A stretch of DNA of 64,000 nt from CAZMXS01 sp964570325 (GTDB lineage Bacteria > Verrucomicrobiota > Kiritimatiellia > CAIQIC01 > CAZMXS01): positions 100,526 through 164,525 of the forward strand of contig CAZMXS010000001.1 in NCBI GenBank assembly GCA_964570325.1. The letters are read 5' to 3'. A program made the position numbers and the translations under genes. The notes under the pieces are model-generated. The model saw nothing but the letters and a program-made list of their open reading frames with translations, had not been told where the DNA came from and ran no database searches. Shown in pieces: positions 43,528-55,207 of this stretch (its first letter is position 1; each line of letters begins with the position of its first letter).

Positions 43528-44688
43528 CTATCGCGGTGGGTAGGGTTGGACCGCTGAATCAAGCATCAGCGGCAGACGCACGCGAAAGACCGTGCCATCC
43601 GGTCCGGTGGTGAACATGGCGCGGCCCAGCAGGTAACGCTCCGTCAGCAGTTTGATGCCGTATGTGCCCAGTCCCCGGCCGGCGCCTTTGGTGGAGAATG
43701 AACGCTGAAAAACCTGCAACTGCACTTCGCGCGGCATCTCGCCCGGGTTATGCACCCAGAACTCGACCGCGTCGGCCAGGCGCGCGCAACCGGCGGTGAC
43801 CATCTCGCCCGGCTGACTGGCCTCGACGGCGTTCTTGATCATATTGCTGACCACCCGCTGCAGCAGCGCCCGGTCGGTCCTCAATTCAACCGCCGCCGTA
43901 TCCGCGGCCAGGCGCACCCGGCGGCCTTGGGCGACATCATGATGGGCATACAGCGTCACCAGATTTTGGAGCAATTCCTGCGCCTGCACCGGACCCGGCG
44001 CAACCGTCAGCTCATTGTTTTCCGCCGCGGTCAGCGTGCGCTGGCTGTTGATCTCCTCCACGATCATGCGCGCCAGGGCGAAGATCACTTCCTTGTACTG
44101 GCCGGCCTCCTCCGCGTCGGCATCCTGCAACAACTCCGCCAAACCGCGGAGGCCGCTGGCGGTGTTGAGTATGTCGTGGAAAAAAATTCGCTCCAAGGCC
44201 TTCCGCCGCTTTTCGTCGCTGATATCCAGCATGGCAAAAATGGTCAGCTTCAGCTCCGCGAAGCAGCATGGCGTGGCGCGGACGCGCAAATCCAACGCCT
44301 CGCCGTTGGCGCGGCTGACCCGGCATTCCTGGACGTCCGGCGCGCCGCTCTGGCTGGCCAGAATCGCCTTGACGGCGCCGCACGTCCGGCAGAACTCGCT
44401 CGTGCCACACCCCGCCGGTCCCGTCTGGGCATGCGCGCAATGCAAGGCTTCGCCCGGCCGCAGACCCAATACCGGCTTCACATCCGAAACTTGCATCATG
44501 GCCAACGCCCGCTGGTTGGCCAGCACGATCTGGCGCTGCCGGTTCAGGATCAGGATACCGTCATGGACCGAGTCCAGCAATCGGGCCACCAGCGGCACAG
44601 CCGCAACCTGGGCAACCATCGTGGTGATCTCGGCGCCCGGCGCGCGTTCAGGCGGCGCAAACATCGTGGTCAATTGACTCGCGGACAT
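43528..44688 (-). CDS. PAS-domain sensor histidine kinase, cytoplasmic
   Basis: A 386-residue kinase without membrane helices. Residues about 35-155 are a PAS-like domain (LDSVHDGILILNRQRQIVLANQRALAMM) with four cysteines (CAHAQTGPAGCGTSEFCRTCGAV) that could bind a metal or an iron-sulfur cluster. The phospho-acceptor His is in RIFFHDILNTASGL near residue 170, followed by an HATPase domain with N-box NMIKNAVEAS and G-box FSTKGAGRGLGTYGIKLL. The final residues after RLPLML (DSAVQPYPPR) run into phage-derived DNA, so the natural end is probably changed slightly. Its partner is likely the divergent receiver at 44885. Confidence 0.88.
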   Translation of the reverse strand: MSASQLTTMFAPPERAPGAEITTMVAQVAAVPLVARLLDSVHDGILILNRQRQIVLANQRALAMMQVSDVKPVLGLRPGEALHCAHAQTGPAGCGTSEFCRTCGAVKAILASQSGAPDVQECRVSRANGEALDLRVRATPCCFAELKLTIFAMLDISDEKRRKALERIFFHDILNTASGLRGLAELLQDADAEEAGQYKEVIFALARMIVEEINSQRTLTAAENNELTVAPGPVQAQELLQNLVTLYAHHDVAQGRRVRLAADTAAVELRTDRALLQRVVSNMIKNAVEASQPGEMVTAGCARLADAVEFWVHNPGEMPREVQLQVFQRSFSTKGAGRGLGTYGIKLLTERYLLGRAMFTTGPDGTVFRVRLPLMLDSAVQPYPPR

Positions 44689-44743
44689 GATGCGTTTTCC
44701 TCCGCCGCACGATTATACCCCGGATGGCGCTGTGTGAATATGC

Positions 44744-44779
44744 AAAAAAAAACGGGCCGCCGGTACCGCTGACCGGCGG
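44744..44779 (-). terminator. Intrinsic terminator-like hairpin in histidine kinase leader
   Basis: On the minus strand an 8-bp GC stem (arms 44772-44779 and 44757-44764, loop of 7) is followed within about 4 bases by nine Ts (44752-44744). It lies 56 bases upstream of the histidine kinase start, and no minus-strand gene lies to its right. It could be an attenuator in the kinase leader, or a backstop against antisense reading. Confidence 0.55.
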
Positions 44780-44884
44780 AACCATGCCGGCGGGTCGCTT
44801 CGCTGCTCGCACCTTGGAAGCCTATCGCGCCCGCTTGCATTTATGCGGCAAGCGCTTACAATTTCATTTGGAGGGGATTCAATC

Positions 44885-45268
44885 ATGAACGATGCGCGCC
44901 CGCGGGTGCTGGTGGCCGATGATGAGCAAGTCATGCGCCTGCTCATCACTTCCATTCTGACCAAGATGAATTGCGAGGTGGTTGGGCAAGCGGTCAACGG
45001 CGAAGAGGCTGTCCGTCTTTTCCGGGAACAACGGCCCGACCTGCTGCTGATGGACATCAACATGCCGTTAAAAACCGGCGAAGAGGCGCTACAGGAACTG
45101 CGCGCCGAGTTTCCGAAAGCGTTGGTTGTCATGCTGACCTCGGTCATCGAATCCGCCACGGTCGAGAAATGCATTGCGCTGGGCGCGGCCGGTTATATTC
45201 GCAAGGACAGCTCCGTGGACGAGATCAAGGGCATCATCCGCGAGGCACTGCAAACGAAAGGGGAATGA
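44885..45268 (+). CDS. Receiver-only response regulator
   Basis: A 127-residue receiver starting at 44885 after GGAGGGG. Key residues: Asp12-Asp13, phospho-Asp57 (LLLMDINMP), Thr85 and Lys107. There is no output domain. It is divergent from a histidine kinase and is the first gene of a pseudopilus-like operon that ends in a GspE/PilB ATPase, so it may control pilus or secretion function by protein contact. Confidence 0.9.
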   Translation: MNDARPRVLVADDEQVMRLLITSILTKMNCEVVGQAVNGEEAVRLFREQRPDLLLMDINMPLKTGEEALQELRAEFPKALVVMLTSVIESATVEKCIALGAAGYIRKDSSVDEIKGIIREALQTKGE

Positions 45269-45270
45269 TC

Positions 45271-45441
45271 ATGGCGGAACGATACGATCTGGCGCGCCTG
45301 CGGCGCGAAATCGCCGTGGAACAGGAATTTCAACCCGCGCAAAACCGGCCCCTGACCCAGGAGGAAATCAAACGCCTGCTCGCCGAGCGCAAGAAAGCGG
45401 CCAAAGCCACCCCGGCCGCAGTGGACACGCCAAAACCATAA
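45271..45441 (+). CDS. Small charged protein, unknown
   Basis: A 56-residue protein beginning 2 bases after the receiver stop, with AAAGGGG 7 bases upstream. It is rich in Arg, Lys, Glu and Gln (DLARLRREIAVEQEF, then TQEEIKRLLAERKKAAK) and is probably helical. Coupling to the receiver suggests a partner or adaptor. I recognise no family. Confidence 0.6.
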   Translation: MAERYDLARLRREIAVEQEFQPAQNRPLTQEEIKRLLAERKKAAKATPAAVDTPKP

Positions 45442-45466
45442 TGCGCGACTTCCCCAACCGGCTTGC

Positions 45467-45949
45467 ATGCAATCCATCCACCCATTCGAACATTGCCGAC
45501 GCCCACCCGCTCCGCTCCTGTCCCTGCGCAACGACTCCGGGCTGACGCTGCTGGAGGTGCTTTTCGCCACCGCGCTGGTCGTGGCGGCCGGCGCCATGTT
45601 GTATTCCGTGCTGCTGTTGTCCGGTTCCATGATTGCCGCCAACCGGCAAAAGCTGGAGGCGGAAGCCCTGGCGATGGACCGGATCCTGGAAATTTTCAAC
45701 ACCCACAATTTCACGGGAACCGTGTTGGCGGTCAGCCTGCCGGCGCGCGCGCCGCCGGCCGGAAGCCTGTTGCCCCCGAACACGGAAATCCGAGCGCTGG
45801 TCATCCCCAACACCGGCGCCGCCGCGCCCCATAAATGGGATGTGGAAGTCCGCGTCAAGCGCGACCGCCTTTGGCTGGGCGGGAAAAAGATCACGCTGAC
45901 CAACGATACCGTGTACCGTGTCACCCGTTACAACATTGAGCGCAACTGA
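45467..45949 (+). CDS. Prepilin-like protein (type II/IV pseudopilin)
   Basis: A 160-residue pseudopilin candidate. The type III signal is around residues 24-45: SGLTLLEVLFATALVVAAGAML, where Gly-Leu is the cleavage site and Glu at +5 is present, followed by a hydrophobic helix. The leader of about 24 residues is longer than usual, so a later start is possible. A beta-rich C-terminal domain follows. Its stop overlaps the next gene's ATG. Confidence 0.78.
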   Translation: MQSIHPFEHCRRPPAPLLSLRNDSGLTLLEVLFATALVVAAGAMLYSVLLLSGSMIAANRQKLEAEALAMDRILEIFNTHNFTGTVLAVSLPARAPPAGSLLPPNTEIRALVIPNTGAAAPHKWDVEVRVKRDRLWLGGKKITLTNDTVYRVTRYNIERN

Positions 45950-46446
45950 TGGACCGGCCGCTTCATAAAACCGCGGCATTCAGCCTGACTGAAGTGCTGG
46001 TCGCCGCGACCTTGAGCGGACTGGTTATGGCCATGATCCTGACGCTGTTGATTAAGAACCTGGGCTTCTGGCGCGAAGGCGTGGCGCGCCTGCGACTCAG
46101 CGAGAGCAGCCGCAATGTGCGGGAAACCATCCTGCACGGGATCAACGGGACGGCGGGTCTGCGCCAGGCCCGCCGTTCCCGGCTCACCTGGACCAGCGAT
46201 TCAATCAATCTGCAGGATGTCGCGTCCAGCAATTGGCTGACCCTGCTTTGGGTTTCCAACCGGCCGCCCGTCTGGGTGGACCAGGCCGGGACGCACCCAC
46301 TCAGCCGGTATGGTGTTTTCGTGGACCGAATCGCCATCGGCGCAACCGGCAATATGCTGAGCATCCATCTGACCCTCGCGCTGACCAACGGCAATCAAAA
46401 ATTGGCCCAGACCCAGGAAATTCGGGTGTATCTGCTCAATGAATAA
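45949..46446 (+). CDS. Prepilin-like protein (PilW/GspJ-like)
   Basis: A 165-residue prepilin with an N-terminal AAFSLTEVLVAATLSGLVMAMILTLLI segment. The usual Gly before Phe is Ala here; Glu at +5 is kept. Larger pseudopilins of the PilW/GspJ type cap the pseudopilus. It overlaps the previous and next genes by one and eight bases, so co-translation is likely. Confidence 0.75.
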   Translation: MDRPLHKTAAFSLTEVLVAATLSGLVMAMILTLLIKNLGFWREGVARLRLSESSRNVRETILHGINGTAGLRQARRSRLTWTSDSINLQDVASSNWLTLLWVSNRPPVWVDQAGTHPLSRYGVFVDRIAIGATGNMLSIHLTLALTNGNQKLAQTQEIRVYLLNE

Positions 46447-48172
46447 TCAACCGCCCATTCTCCGCACCAGCCTCGCCGCCGGTTTCGTGCTGTACGTGGC
46501 GCTCGTTCTGGTGTTGGTGGTGGGCGCGGTCAGCGCCTTTTTCCTGCATGCCGCATTCCGCCACGGCCAAAGCGTGCGCCGCTGGCACGAGTACGACCAG
46601 TGCCTGCTGGACGCCCAGTCCGCGCTGGAGCAGGTGAAATATGAACTGGTTGGGGCGTATCGCGCCAGTCCGGCGGGCGCGGCCGGCGCGCTGGACTGGT
46701 TCCAGACCTGGAGCCTGCACAGCGTCGGGCGCGACCCGGCCTACACGATCCCCGCGCTGGCCCCGATCAACGGCAGCGCGGTGGCGGTGACCATCGCGAA
46801 TGTGAAGATCGCCACCAACGACGGCGTCGTCAACGTGGAACTGATCGGCGCCGCCACCCGCCCGGCGCCCCATACCGTCAGCCGCATAATCCACGAGACA
46901 CTGCAAATCACCGCCAGCCCAGGCGGCGCCATCCAGCCGTTCGAATACGGCTACCTGCGCGGCAACCCCGGGCGGCTGCGGGATAACATGGTTATCAATG
47001 GCGATCTCCGCGTCAACGGCGACTTCCGTTTGAACCCCAAGTCGGTGATCAACGGCAACCGCTACGCCTCCGGCCAGCTCACCGCGAACTCCCCCGCCTG
47101 GTCAGTGACAGATTACTGGAAACCCGCCAATACCACCCCGGCCGCCCGACCGACCGACCCCACCAGTTCCGACAACATTCCCTGGCCAATGGGATATGTG
47201 CCCAGCAAGGTCAAGAACGCCTTTCTGCCGCAGTTTGAGCTCCCGTCAGTCGCGGATCCGGACCGCTTGGCCGCGCTCGCTAACGGCCAGATCAGCCGGA
47301 ATGGCGTCACGCTGGTCGCGAACATCTACGCCGGGCCCGGCCCCGACAACATCGCCGGCACGGCCGATGACGGCTGCCTGGTGTTGGATGGCACGGCGCA
47401 GCCGCTGGTGATCGCGGGCACCGTAGTCATCCCGGGCGACGTCATTATCCGCGGCCGGATCACCGGACAGGGGCGCATCCTCGCCGGCCGCAATGTGCAC
47501 ATTGTCGGCAATCTGGTCTACGTGAACCCGCCAGCCTGGCCCAAGCCCGACCCGAACCCGATCGCCACGGCGGCCACCAACGCGACCCGCGACCTGCTGA
47601 TCCTGGCGGGCCGGGGCAATGTGGTGATCGGCAACTACACCACCGCAACGTGGTCCAACCGCGTCTGGGGCATCCTCACCGATCCCACGCTCGTGCAACC
47701 GCACAATGTCAGCGCGTCGGATGCCGCAATCGGATATGACAGCGACAATAATCCGGCCAATGGCTACCGGTTTGACGGTCGTTACTATGAACGCGAAGCG
47801 AACAACGGCCGGCGCCTGAGCGGCAGCGGCACCAACACCGTGCCGCGGCGGTATTACGAGTCCTCGCTGGCCGACAGCGTCTTCAGCGCGCTGTGCGACG
47901 CCAACAACGTGCCGGCCATCCACGCCGCGCTGTTTGCCAACCACGGCATTCTGGGCGACCTGGGTTCCAGCGCGGCCGGCGGCAACGCGACGCTTAACGG
48001 CGCCCTGGCCGCGCAGGATGAATTGCTAAATTTCTATGGTTTGTTTACCTTGAACTGGGATATACGATTGAGCGCCGCCAGTCGGGAACAACCCCGCCTG
48101 AATTTCGCTTTTGGGAGCACCGGGCGGGTGGCGGTGGCGGCCGCAACCATCAACTGGCGCGAGGTAAACTGA
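46439..48172 (+). CDS. PilX-like membrane-anchored protein with repeat-rich outer domain
   Basis: A 577-residue protein with an N-terminal anchor (SLAAGFVLYVALVLVLVVGAVSAFFLHAAFR) like PilX or GspK, then a long outer domain. The middle has right-handed beta-helix-like steps of the kind IAGTVVIPGDVIIRGRITGQGRILAGRNVHIVGNLV (about residues 320-360), as in bactofilin/polymer-forming proteins. No Glu+5 prepilin signal is obvious. It probably forms or decorates the pseudopilus tip. Its stop is followed by the ATPase gene after one base. Confidence 0.65.
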   Translation: MNNQPPILRTSLAAGFVLYVALVLVLVVGAVSAFFLHAAFRHGQSVRRWHEYDQCLLDAQSALEQVKYELVGAYRASPAGAAGALDWFQTWSLHSVGRDPAYTIPALAPINGSAVAVTIANVKIATNDGVVNVELIGAATRPAPHTVSRIIHETLQITASPGGAIQPFEYGYLRGNPGRLRDNMVINGDLRVNGDFRLNPKSVINGNRYASGQLTANSPAWSVTDYWKPANTTPAARPTDPTSSDNIPWPMGYVPSKVKNAFLPQFELPSVADPDRLAALANGQISRNGVTLVANIYAGPGPDNIAGTADDGCLVLDGTAQPLVIAGTVVIPGDVIIRGRITGQGRILAGRNVHIVGNLVYVNPPAWPKPDPNPIATAATNATRDLLILAGRGNVVIGNYTTATWSNRVWGILTDPTLVQPHNVSASDAAIGYDSDNNPANGYRFDGRYYEREANNGRRLSGSGTNTVPRRYYESSLADSVFSALCDANNVPAIHAALFANHGILGDLGSSAAGGNATLNGALAAQDELLNFYGLFTLNWDIRLSAASREQPRLNFAFGSTGRVAVAAATINWREVN

Positions 48173-48173
48173 T

Positions 48174-50234
48174 ATGCCGCTTATAGCCTTCATTGCCGGC
48201 GTTCTGCTGGGCCTGACCATGCCGTTGGCGCGCGGCCAGGCGCCGGATGAGACCGATGCACAATTGGAAAGGCAGCGCGCGGCCGTCGCGGCGGCGCGCG
48301 AGGCGATCAATCGGCCGTTGGACTCCGCCCCAGCCGAGGAAGCCGCTCCGCCGGCGCCGGACGCGCCCCAGTCCACGTCGCACCGCGCATCACACCTGTC
48401 GCTGGCGCTGGGCATCCTGCTGCTCGCCGCGGCCGGCGCGCTATATTACTTTTTTTACCACCGGCCGCGGCCGGCCGCCGCCCCGCCCGCCGGCGCGGCC
48501 GAACCCGGCCAGGCCGCGTCACCCCAACGCGCCCCAATCGCCAACACCAACGCCAACAACCCGCGGTTTCTGGAATTGGCCGTCGCGAATCAATTGTTCA
48601 CGGAAATGGAAAGCACCGCCCTCGTCGAACGCTTCCAAAGCAACGTCTACGCGCTCATGCTATTCCTGGTGGAGCAGCGTCCCCGGGCCCAGGCGCTGAT
48701 CGGCAAGCTATGGGGCGATTCCATTGGCCTGGCCTACGTGGATCCCACCAAAACCGTATTGCAGCACGACATCCTGAGCCGGCTGCCCAAAGGTTTCGCC
48801 GAGGAGCATAATGTCATTCCTCTCTATGCCATCGAGAACGTGATCACGGTGGCCATGGCCGATCCGCACAACACGGCCCTGCAGCGCCGACTGGAAAGCC
48901 TGATGGATGCGCTGGTGAGCCCGGTTTTCTCGTTGCCGGGCCAGATCCAGGCCGCCCTGGAAATCGCGCAAATCTCGGTGCGGACGCTGACGGACCAGTT
49001 ATCGTCGCGGCTGGCGGGCGCCGCCCACGAGGGCGCGAAAATCGGCCGGCTCGCCGAGGAGGAATCCTGGTCGGAATTCGCGCGCGGCCTGTTCCTGCTG
49101 GCTTACAAGCAACACGCCAGCGACATCCACATTGAACCGCATGAGAACAACGTCCTGATTCGCCTGCGTATTGACGGCGCCCTGCAGGAATATCTCAACC
49201 TACCCCTGCGCCTTTTCCCGGCGCTGTCCAACGTGATCAAGATCATGGCGGGATTGGACATCGGCGAACGGCGCCGGCCGCAGGATGGCCGCATCACCCT
49301 CAAACTACCGGACCGCGCCCTGGAGTTCCGGGCATCGTGCGTGCCTACGATCTACGGCGAGAAGATCGTCCTGCGCCTGCTGGGCCAAAACGAGTTCATG
49401 GCCGTGCCCGGATTGGAAAACTTGAGTTTCTCCAAGCCGATCCTGGATGGCATCCGGCAGATTATCCACTCGCCCAACGGCGTTTTCTTTGTCACCGGCC
49501 CGACCGGCTCCGGCAAGACCACCACGCTGTACGCAGCGCTCAAGGCGCTGAACCGCAAGGACAAGAACATCATGACGATCGAGGATCCGGTCGAATACCG
49601 GCTGCCCGGCGTCAACCAGGTGCAGGTCAATCCGCTGGCGGGAGTTACGTTCGCCGTAGCCCTGCGCGCGTTTCTGCGCCAGGATCCGGACGTGATCCTG
49701 GTGGGGGAAATCCGTGACCTGGAAACCGCAACCATCGCCTCGCAAGCGGCCCTGACCGGCCATCTGGTGCTTACGACGATGCACACCAATAACGCCCTCC
49801 AGGCGGTGACCCGCCTGATCCAGATCGGCGTGGAGCCTTTCCTCGTCGCCCCCTCCATCATCGGCGTGATGGCCCAGCGGCTGGTCCGGCGGCTGTGCGA
49901 GCACTGCAAGGAAAAATACGAACTCTCGCGCGCGGAGATCGAGGAATTCTTCATCTGGGACGGCCAGCCGGTCTTCTTCCACCGGGCGAAAGGTTGCGAG
50001 CGCTGCAACTTCACCGGCTTTTCCGGCCGAATCGCCATTCACGAGCTGTTCATCATAGACGAGGCCACGCGCCAGCATATTGCGCGCAATGCGTCCATCC
50101 TCGACATCCAGAAGTACGCGCGAGACGCCGGATTCACCACCATGCGCTACGACGGTTTCAAAAAAGTGCTGATGGGCCTGACCACGGTGGACGAAATCAA
50201 CCAGGTCACCGTGAGCATGGACGCCGATGATTAG
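48174..50234 (+). CDS. GspE/PilB-type secretion ATPase with extra N-terminal membrane region
   Basis: A 686-residue ATPase that powers type II secretion or pilus assembly. The C-terminal half is canonical: GPTGSGKTTT (about 441-450), IEDPVEYRLPGVNQVQVNP, Walker B VILVGEIRDLETA, HTNNALQAVTRLIQIG, and a CxxC pair zinc module (CEHCKEKY and CERCNF). An MshEN-like domain precedes it (about 130-280). Unlike normal GspE/PilB, it begins with a signal-like helix (PLIAFIAGVLLGLTMPLARG), a linker, and a second hydrophobic helix (LSLALGILLLAAAGALYYFFY, about 78-100). This would anchor the ATPase in the membrane. It is the last gene of the operon. Confidence 0.9.
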   Translation: MPLIAFIAGVLLGLTMPLARGQAPDETDAQLERQRAAVAAAREAINRPLDSAPAEEAAPPAPDAPQSTSHRASHLSLALGILLLAAAGALYYFFYHRPRPAAAPPAGAAEPGQAASPQRAPIANTNANNPRFLELAVANQLFTEMESTALVERFQSNVYALMLFLVEQRPRAQALIGKLWGDSIGLAYVDPTKTVLQHDILSRLPKGFAEEHNVIPLYAIENVITVAMADPHNTALQRRLESLMDALVSPVFSLPGQIQAALEIAQISVRTLTDQLSSRLAGAAHEGAKIGRLAEEESWSEFARGLFLLAYKQHASDIHIEPHENNVLIRLRIDGALQEYLNLPLRLFPALSNVIKIMAGLDIGERRRPQDGRITLKLPDRALEFRASCVPTIYGEKIVLRLLGQNEFMAVPGLENLSFSKPILDGIRQIIHSPNGVFFVTGPTGSGKTTTLYAALKALNRKDKNIMTIEDPVEYRLPGVNQVQVNPLAGVTFAVALRAFLRQDPDVILVGEIRDLETATIASQAALTGHLVLTTMHTNNALQAVTRLIQIGVEPFLVAPSIIGVMAQRLVRRLCEHCKEKYELSRAEIEEFFIWDGQPVFFHRAKGCERCNFTGFSGRIAIHELFIIDEATRQHIARNASILDIQKYARDAGFTTMRYDGFKKVLMGLTTVDEINQVTVSMDADD

Positions 50235-50319
50235 GCGTTCCGCCCGCCGCCGCCAGCGACGCCGCTCCAATGGCGGCGCGTATCATCCAATGGACTGGCT
50301 TCAGCGCAAGGGCAGCCGA

Positions 50320-51195
50320 TCAGGGCTGGTTCGTGGGGGAGACCCCTTCAAGGCGTAGCGGCACACGATTCACCCACGGATCCCGCTGTCGCGCTTCCTG
50401 GCGGCGGCGTTCATCCCGGATTTCTTCGACTTTGTCTTCAATCTCATCCAGCTTGGCCTGCGCATGAGTCCTCAACGCGCTCTTGGGAAACTGGGCGATG
50501 AACAACTGGATTTCTTTGAACCCCTCCTCGGGCGAAGTCTCCGCCAGTTTGACCACGCGCGCATATTCCACCACATCCAGCTTGCTCAACCGTTCATTCT
50601 CGGCAACCAGCCGGGCATTGTCCGCCTTGATCCGCTCCAAATCCGCGACTGCCTGTTCTTTCTCCGACTTAAATGTCGTATTTTCTTTTTTCAAGCCGGC
50701 CACCTGGTCTTCCAAATCCTTGATGGCCTTGCGGGACTCCGCCGCTGTCAGCTTCAATTCCTCGTTTTCCTTCTCCAGCGTTTCCACTTTGACTTTGAAA
50801 CCCTTCAACAGATCCAGGGGATTGATCTGTGTCGCCACGGCTTCCCCCGTACTGCCTGTGGCGCTGGCTATATCGTCAGTCGTCGCCCTGCCCGCATCGG
50901 GTTCGTCTGACGTGCCGGCGGCCGGCGCGCCAGATGTTGCATCTTGATCAACCGGGGACAGATCCGCGGCGGCTATGGTGGCCGAATTAGTGGGCAGCAT
51001 ATCGGCAACCGCCGGTTCCGGTTCGGGCGCCGGCGCCGGGACCGCCGCAGTCTCCGTCACGTCGGTCGCGGCCGCCATCGCGACCGCATTGGTGTCGCCG
51101 GCTCCACCCGTTTTTTTCTGACAGCCGATCCCGAACAGGAGGCCCGCGAGCAGCAACCCCCACCAACCGCCCAGGCCAAGATGTCTCATTTTCAT
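50320..51195 (-). CDS. Coiled-coil lipoprotein
   Basis: A 291-residue lipoprotein with lipobox LLFGIGC (Cys25). The start at 51195 is supported by AGAGGTGA upstream. Residues 26-120 are Ala/Thr/Pro-rich and low in complexity, then a coiled coil about 125-215 (VETLEKENEELKLTAAESRKAI, LKKENTTFKSEKEQAVADLERI), and a C-terminal helical part with EEGFKEIQLFIAQFPKSALRTHAQAKLDEIED that resembles a TPR pair. Likely an envelope structural or assembly factor. It follows the MazG-like gene after 13 bases. Confidence 0.72.
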   Translation of the reverse strand: MKMRHLGLGGWWGLLLAGLLFGIGCQKKTGGAGDTNAVAMAAATDVTETAAVPAPAPEPEPAVADMLPTNSATIAAADLSPVDQDATSGAPAAGTSDEPDAGRATTDDIASATGSTGEAVATQINPLDLLKGFKVKVETLEKENEELKLTAAESRKAIKDLEDQVAGLKKENTTFKSEKEQAVADLERIKADNARLVAENERLSKLDVVEYARVVKLAETSPEEGFKEIQLFIAQFPKSALRTHAQAKLDEIEDKVEEIRDERRRQEARQRDPWVNRVPLRLEGVSPTNQP

Positions 51196-51208
51196 CCGCG
51201 TCACCTCT

Positions 51209-51541
51209 TCAGCGATTATCCCCATCGCCATGCAGTTTCCCGGTCACTTGCCGTTGCGCCAATTTATCCAGATTCTTCTCCGCCACCGTTTGCAGATCAA
51301 GCCCGAGTTCGGTGCAAAGCGCGGCGACATACCAAAGGACGTCGCCCAGTTCTTTGGCCAGCAGGCTCAACCGCTCCGGACTGATCCGGCTGCCATCATC
51401 GCGAATGGCCTTCTTCAGCTTCTCGCAAATCTCCCCGGTTTCCCCCGCCAGCCCAAGCGCCGGATAGGTCCAGTTGCCCGTTCCGCGGCCGGGATAGACC
51501 GCCGTCCTCATCGCGCCCCGCTGATATTCTTGGAAATCCAT
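51209..51541 (-). CDS. MazG-like nucleotide pyrophosphohydrolase
   Basis: A 110-residue all-alpha NTP pyrophosphohydrolase. The metal-binding pattern E-x2-E and E-x2-D is present: LAGETGEICEKLKKAIRDD and AKELGDVLWYVAALC. Enzymes of this size hydrolyse non-canonical or excess NTPs to NMP and pyrophosphate. It sits between the second LRR kinase and the lipoprotein gene, with no evident pathway link. Confidence 0.87.
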   Translation of the reverse strand: MDFQEYQRGAMRTAVYPGRGTGNWTYPALGLAGETGEICEKLKKAIRDDGSRISPERLSLLAKELGDVLWYVAALCTELGLDLQTVAEKNLDKLAQRQVTGKLHGDGDNR

Positions 51542-51572
51542 AGTCCATCCTTCGTCAAATGCACCCTTCCAT

Positions 51573-54665
<3,093 letters not shown>

Positions 54666-54997
54666 GGCCCCTCCGCGGAGGAATGCCGGAGGCAAACCCA
54701 ACCCGGGCCGCAACCGGCCAGTCGAACCGCCGAACCGTAATCGTACTCGCATTCATGCTCGTACCAGCACTCGGGGCATGCCGCTAAAATAGACGGCCGC
54801 CGCCCGCGCGAAAAGCCTAATGTGCAATCGGGCGCTTGTCCGCCTGTCCTCGCATTACACATGTTCACGCGCGCTCGATCCGGTTTCGGTCTGTAGGTCA
54901 GCAACGCGGGATGGGATCTCCGCACTACCGGGATGCAGAATGACCGACTGGCAACGAGGCTGACGGGCATAAGCAAGCCAGACCTCGGCGAGCGCCT
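54666..54997. other. Non-coding gap, 332 bp, no recognisable gene
   Basis: Short overlapping frames exist on both strands, but none has a start site, composition or residue pattern that suggests a real gene. I see no tRNA, clear terminator or heptamer tract. It probably carries the promoter of the kinase gene. Confidence 0.4.
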
Positions 54998-55207
54998 TCA
55001 AGCGTCCAGCGTCAGGCGCAGAAACTCGGCCGCCCAGCGCCCGGCAAGCGCGGTGTTGCCGAGCGCGGCATAAGCCAACCCCAGGTCATTGCTGGTCTCC
55101 GCCATGCCGGCTGTGTCGCCCGCCGCCAAAGCTTCCGCATATTGGCGCTGGACCAGCCTCAAATAAGCGGCCAATTCCACATACTCGCTCAAGATGGCAT
55201 TCATCAT
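54998..55207 (-). CDS. Small TPR-like protein
   Basis: A 69-residue helical protein beginning at 55207 after AGGGG. The sequence YAEALAAGDTAGMAETSNDLGLAYAALGNTALAGRWAAEFLRL fits one or two tetratricopeptide-like helix pairs. It is divergent from the HD-GYP gene at 55317. Its function is unknown; it may bind a partner protein. Confidence 0.5.
   Translation of the reverse strand: MMNAILSEYVELAAYLRLVQRQYAEALAAGDTAGMAETSNDLGLAYAALGNTALAGRWAAEFLRLTLDA

Noticed and set aside
43493..43560. A copy of the tRNA-Arg 3' end as a phage attachment site
   Set aside because: I looked for the T-loop and acceptor sequence at the far edge of the phage segment and found none.
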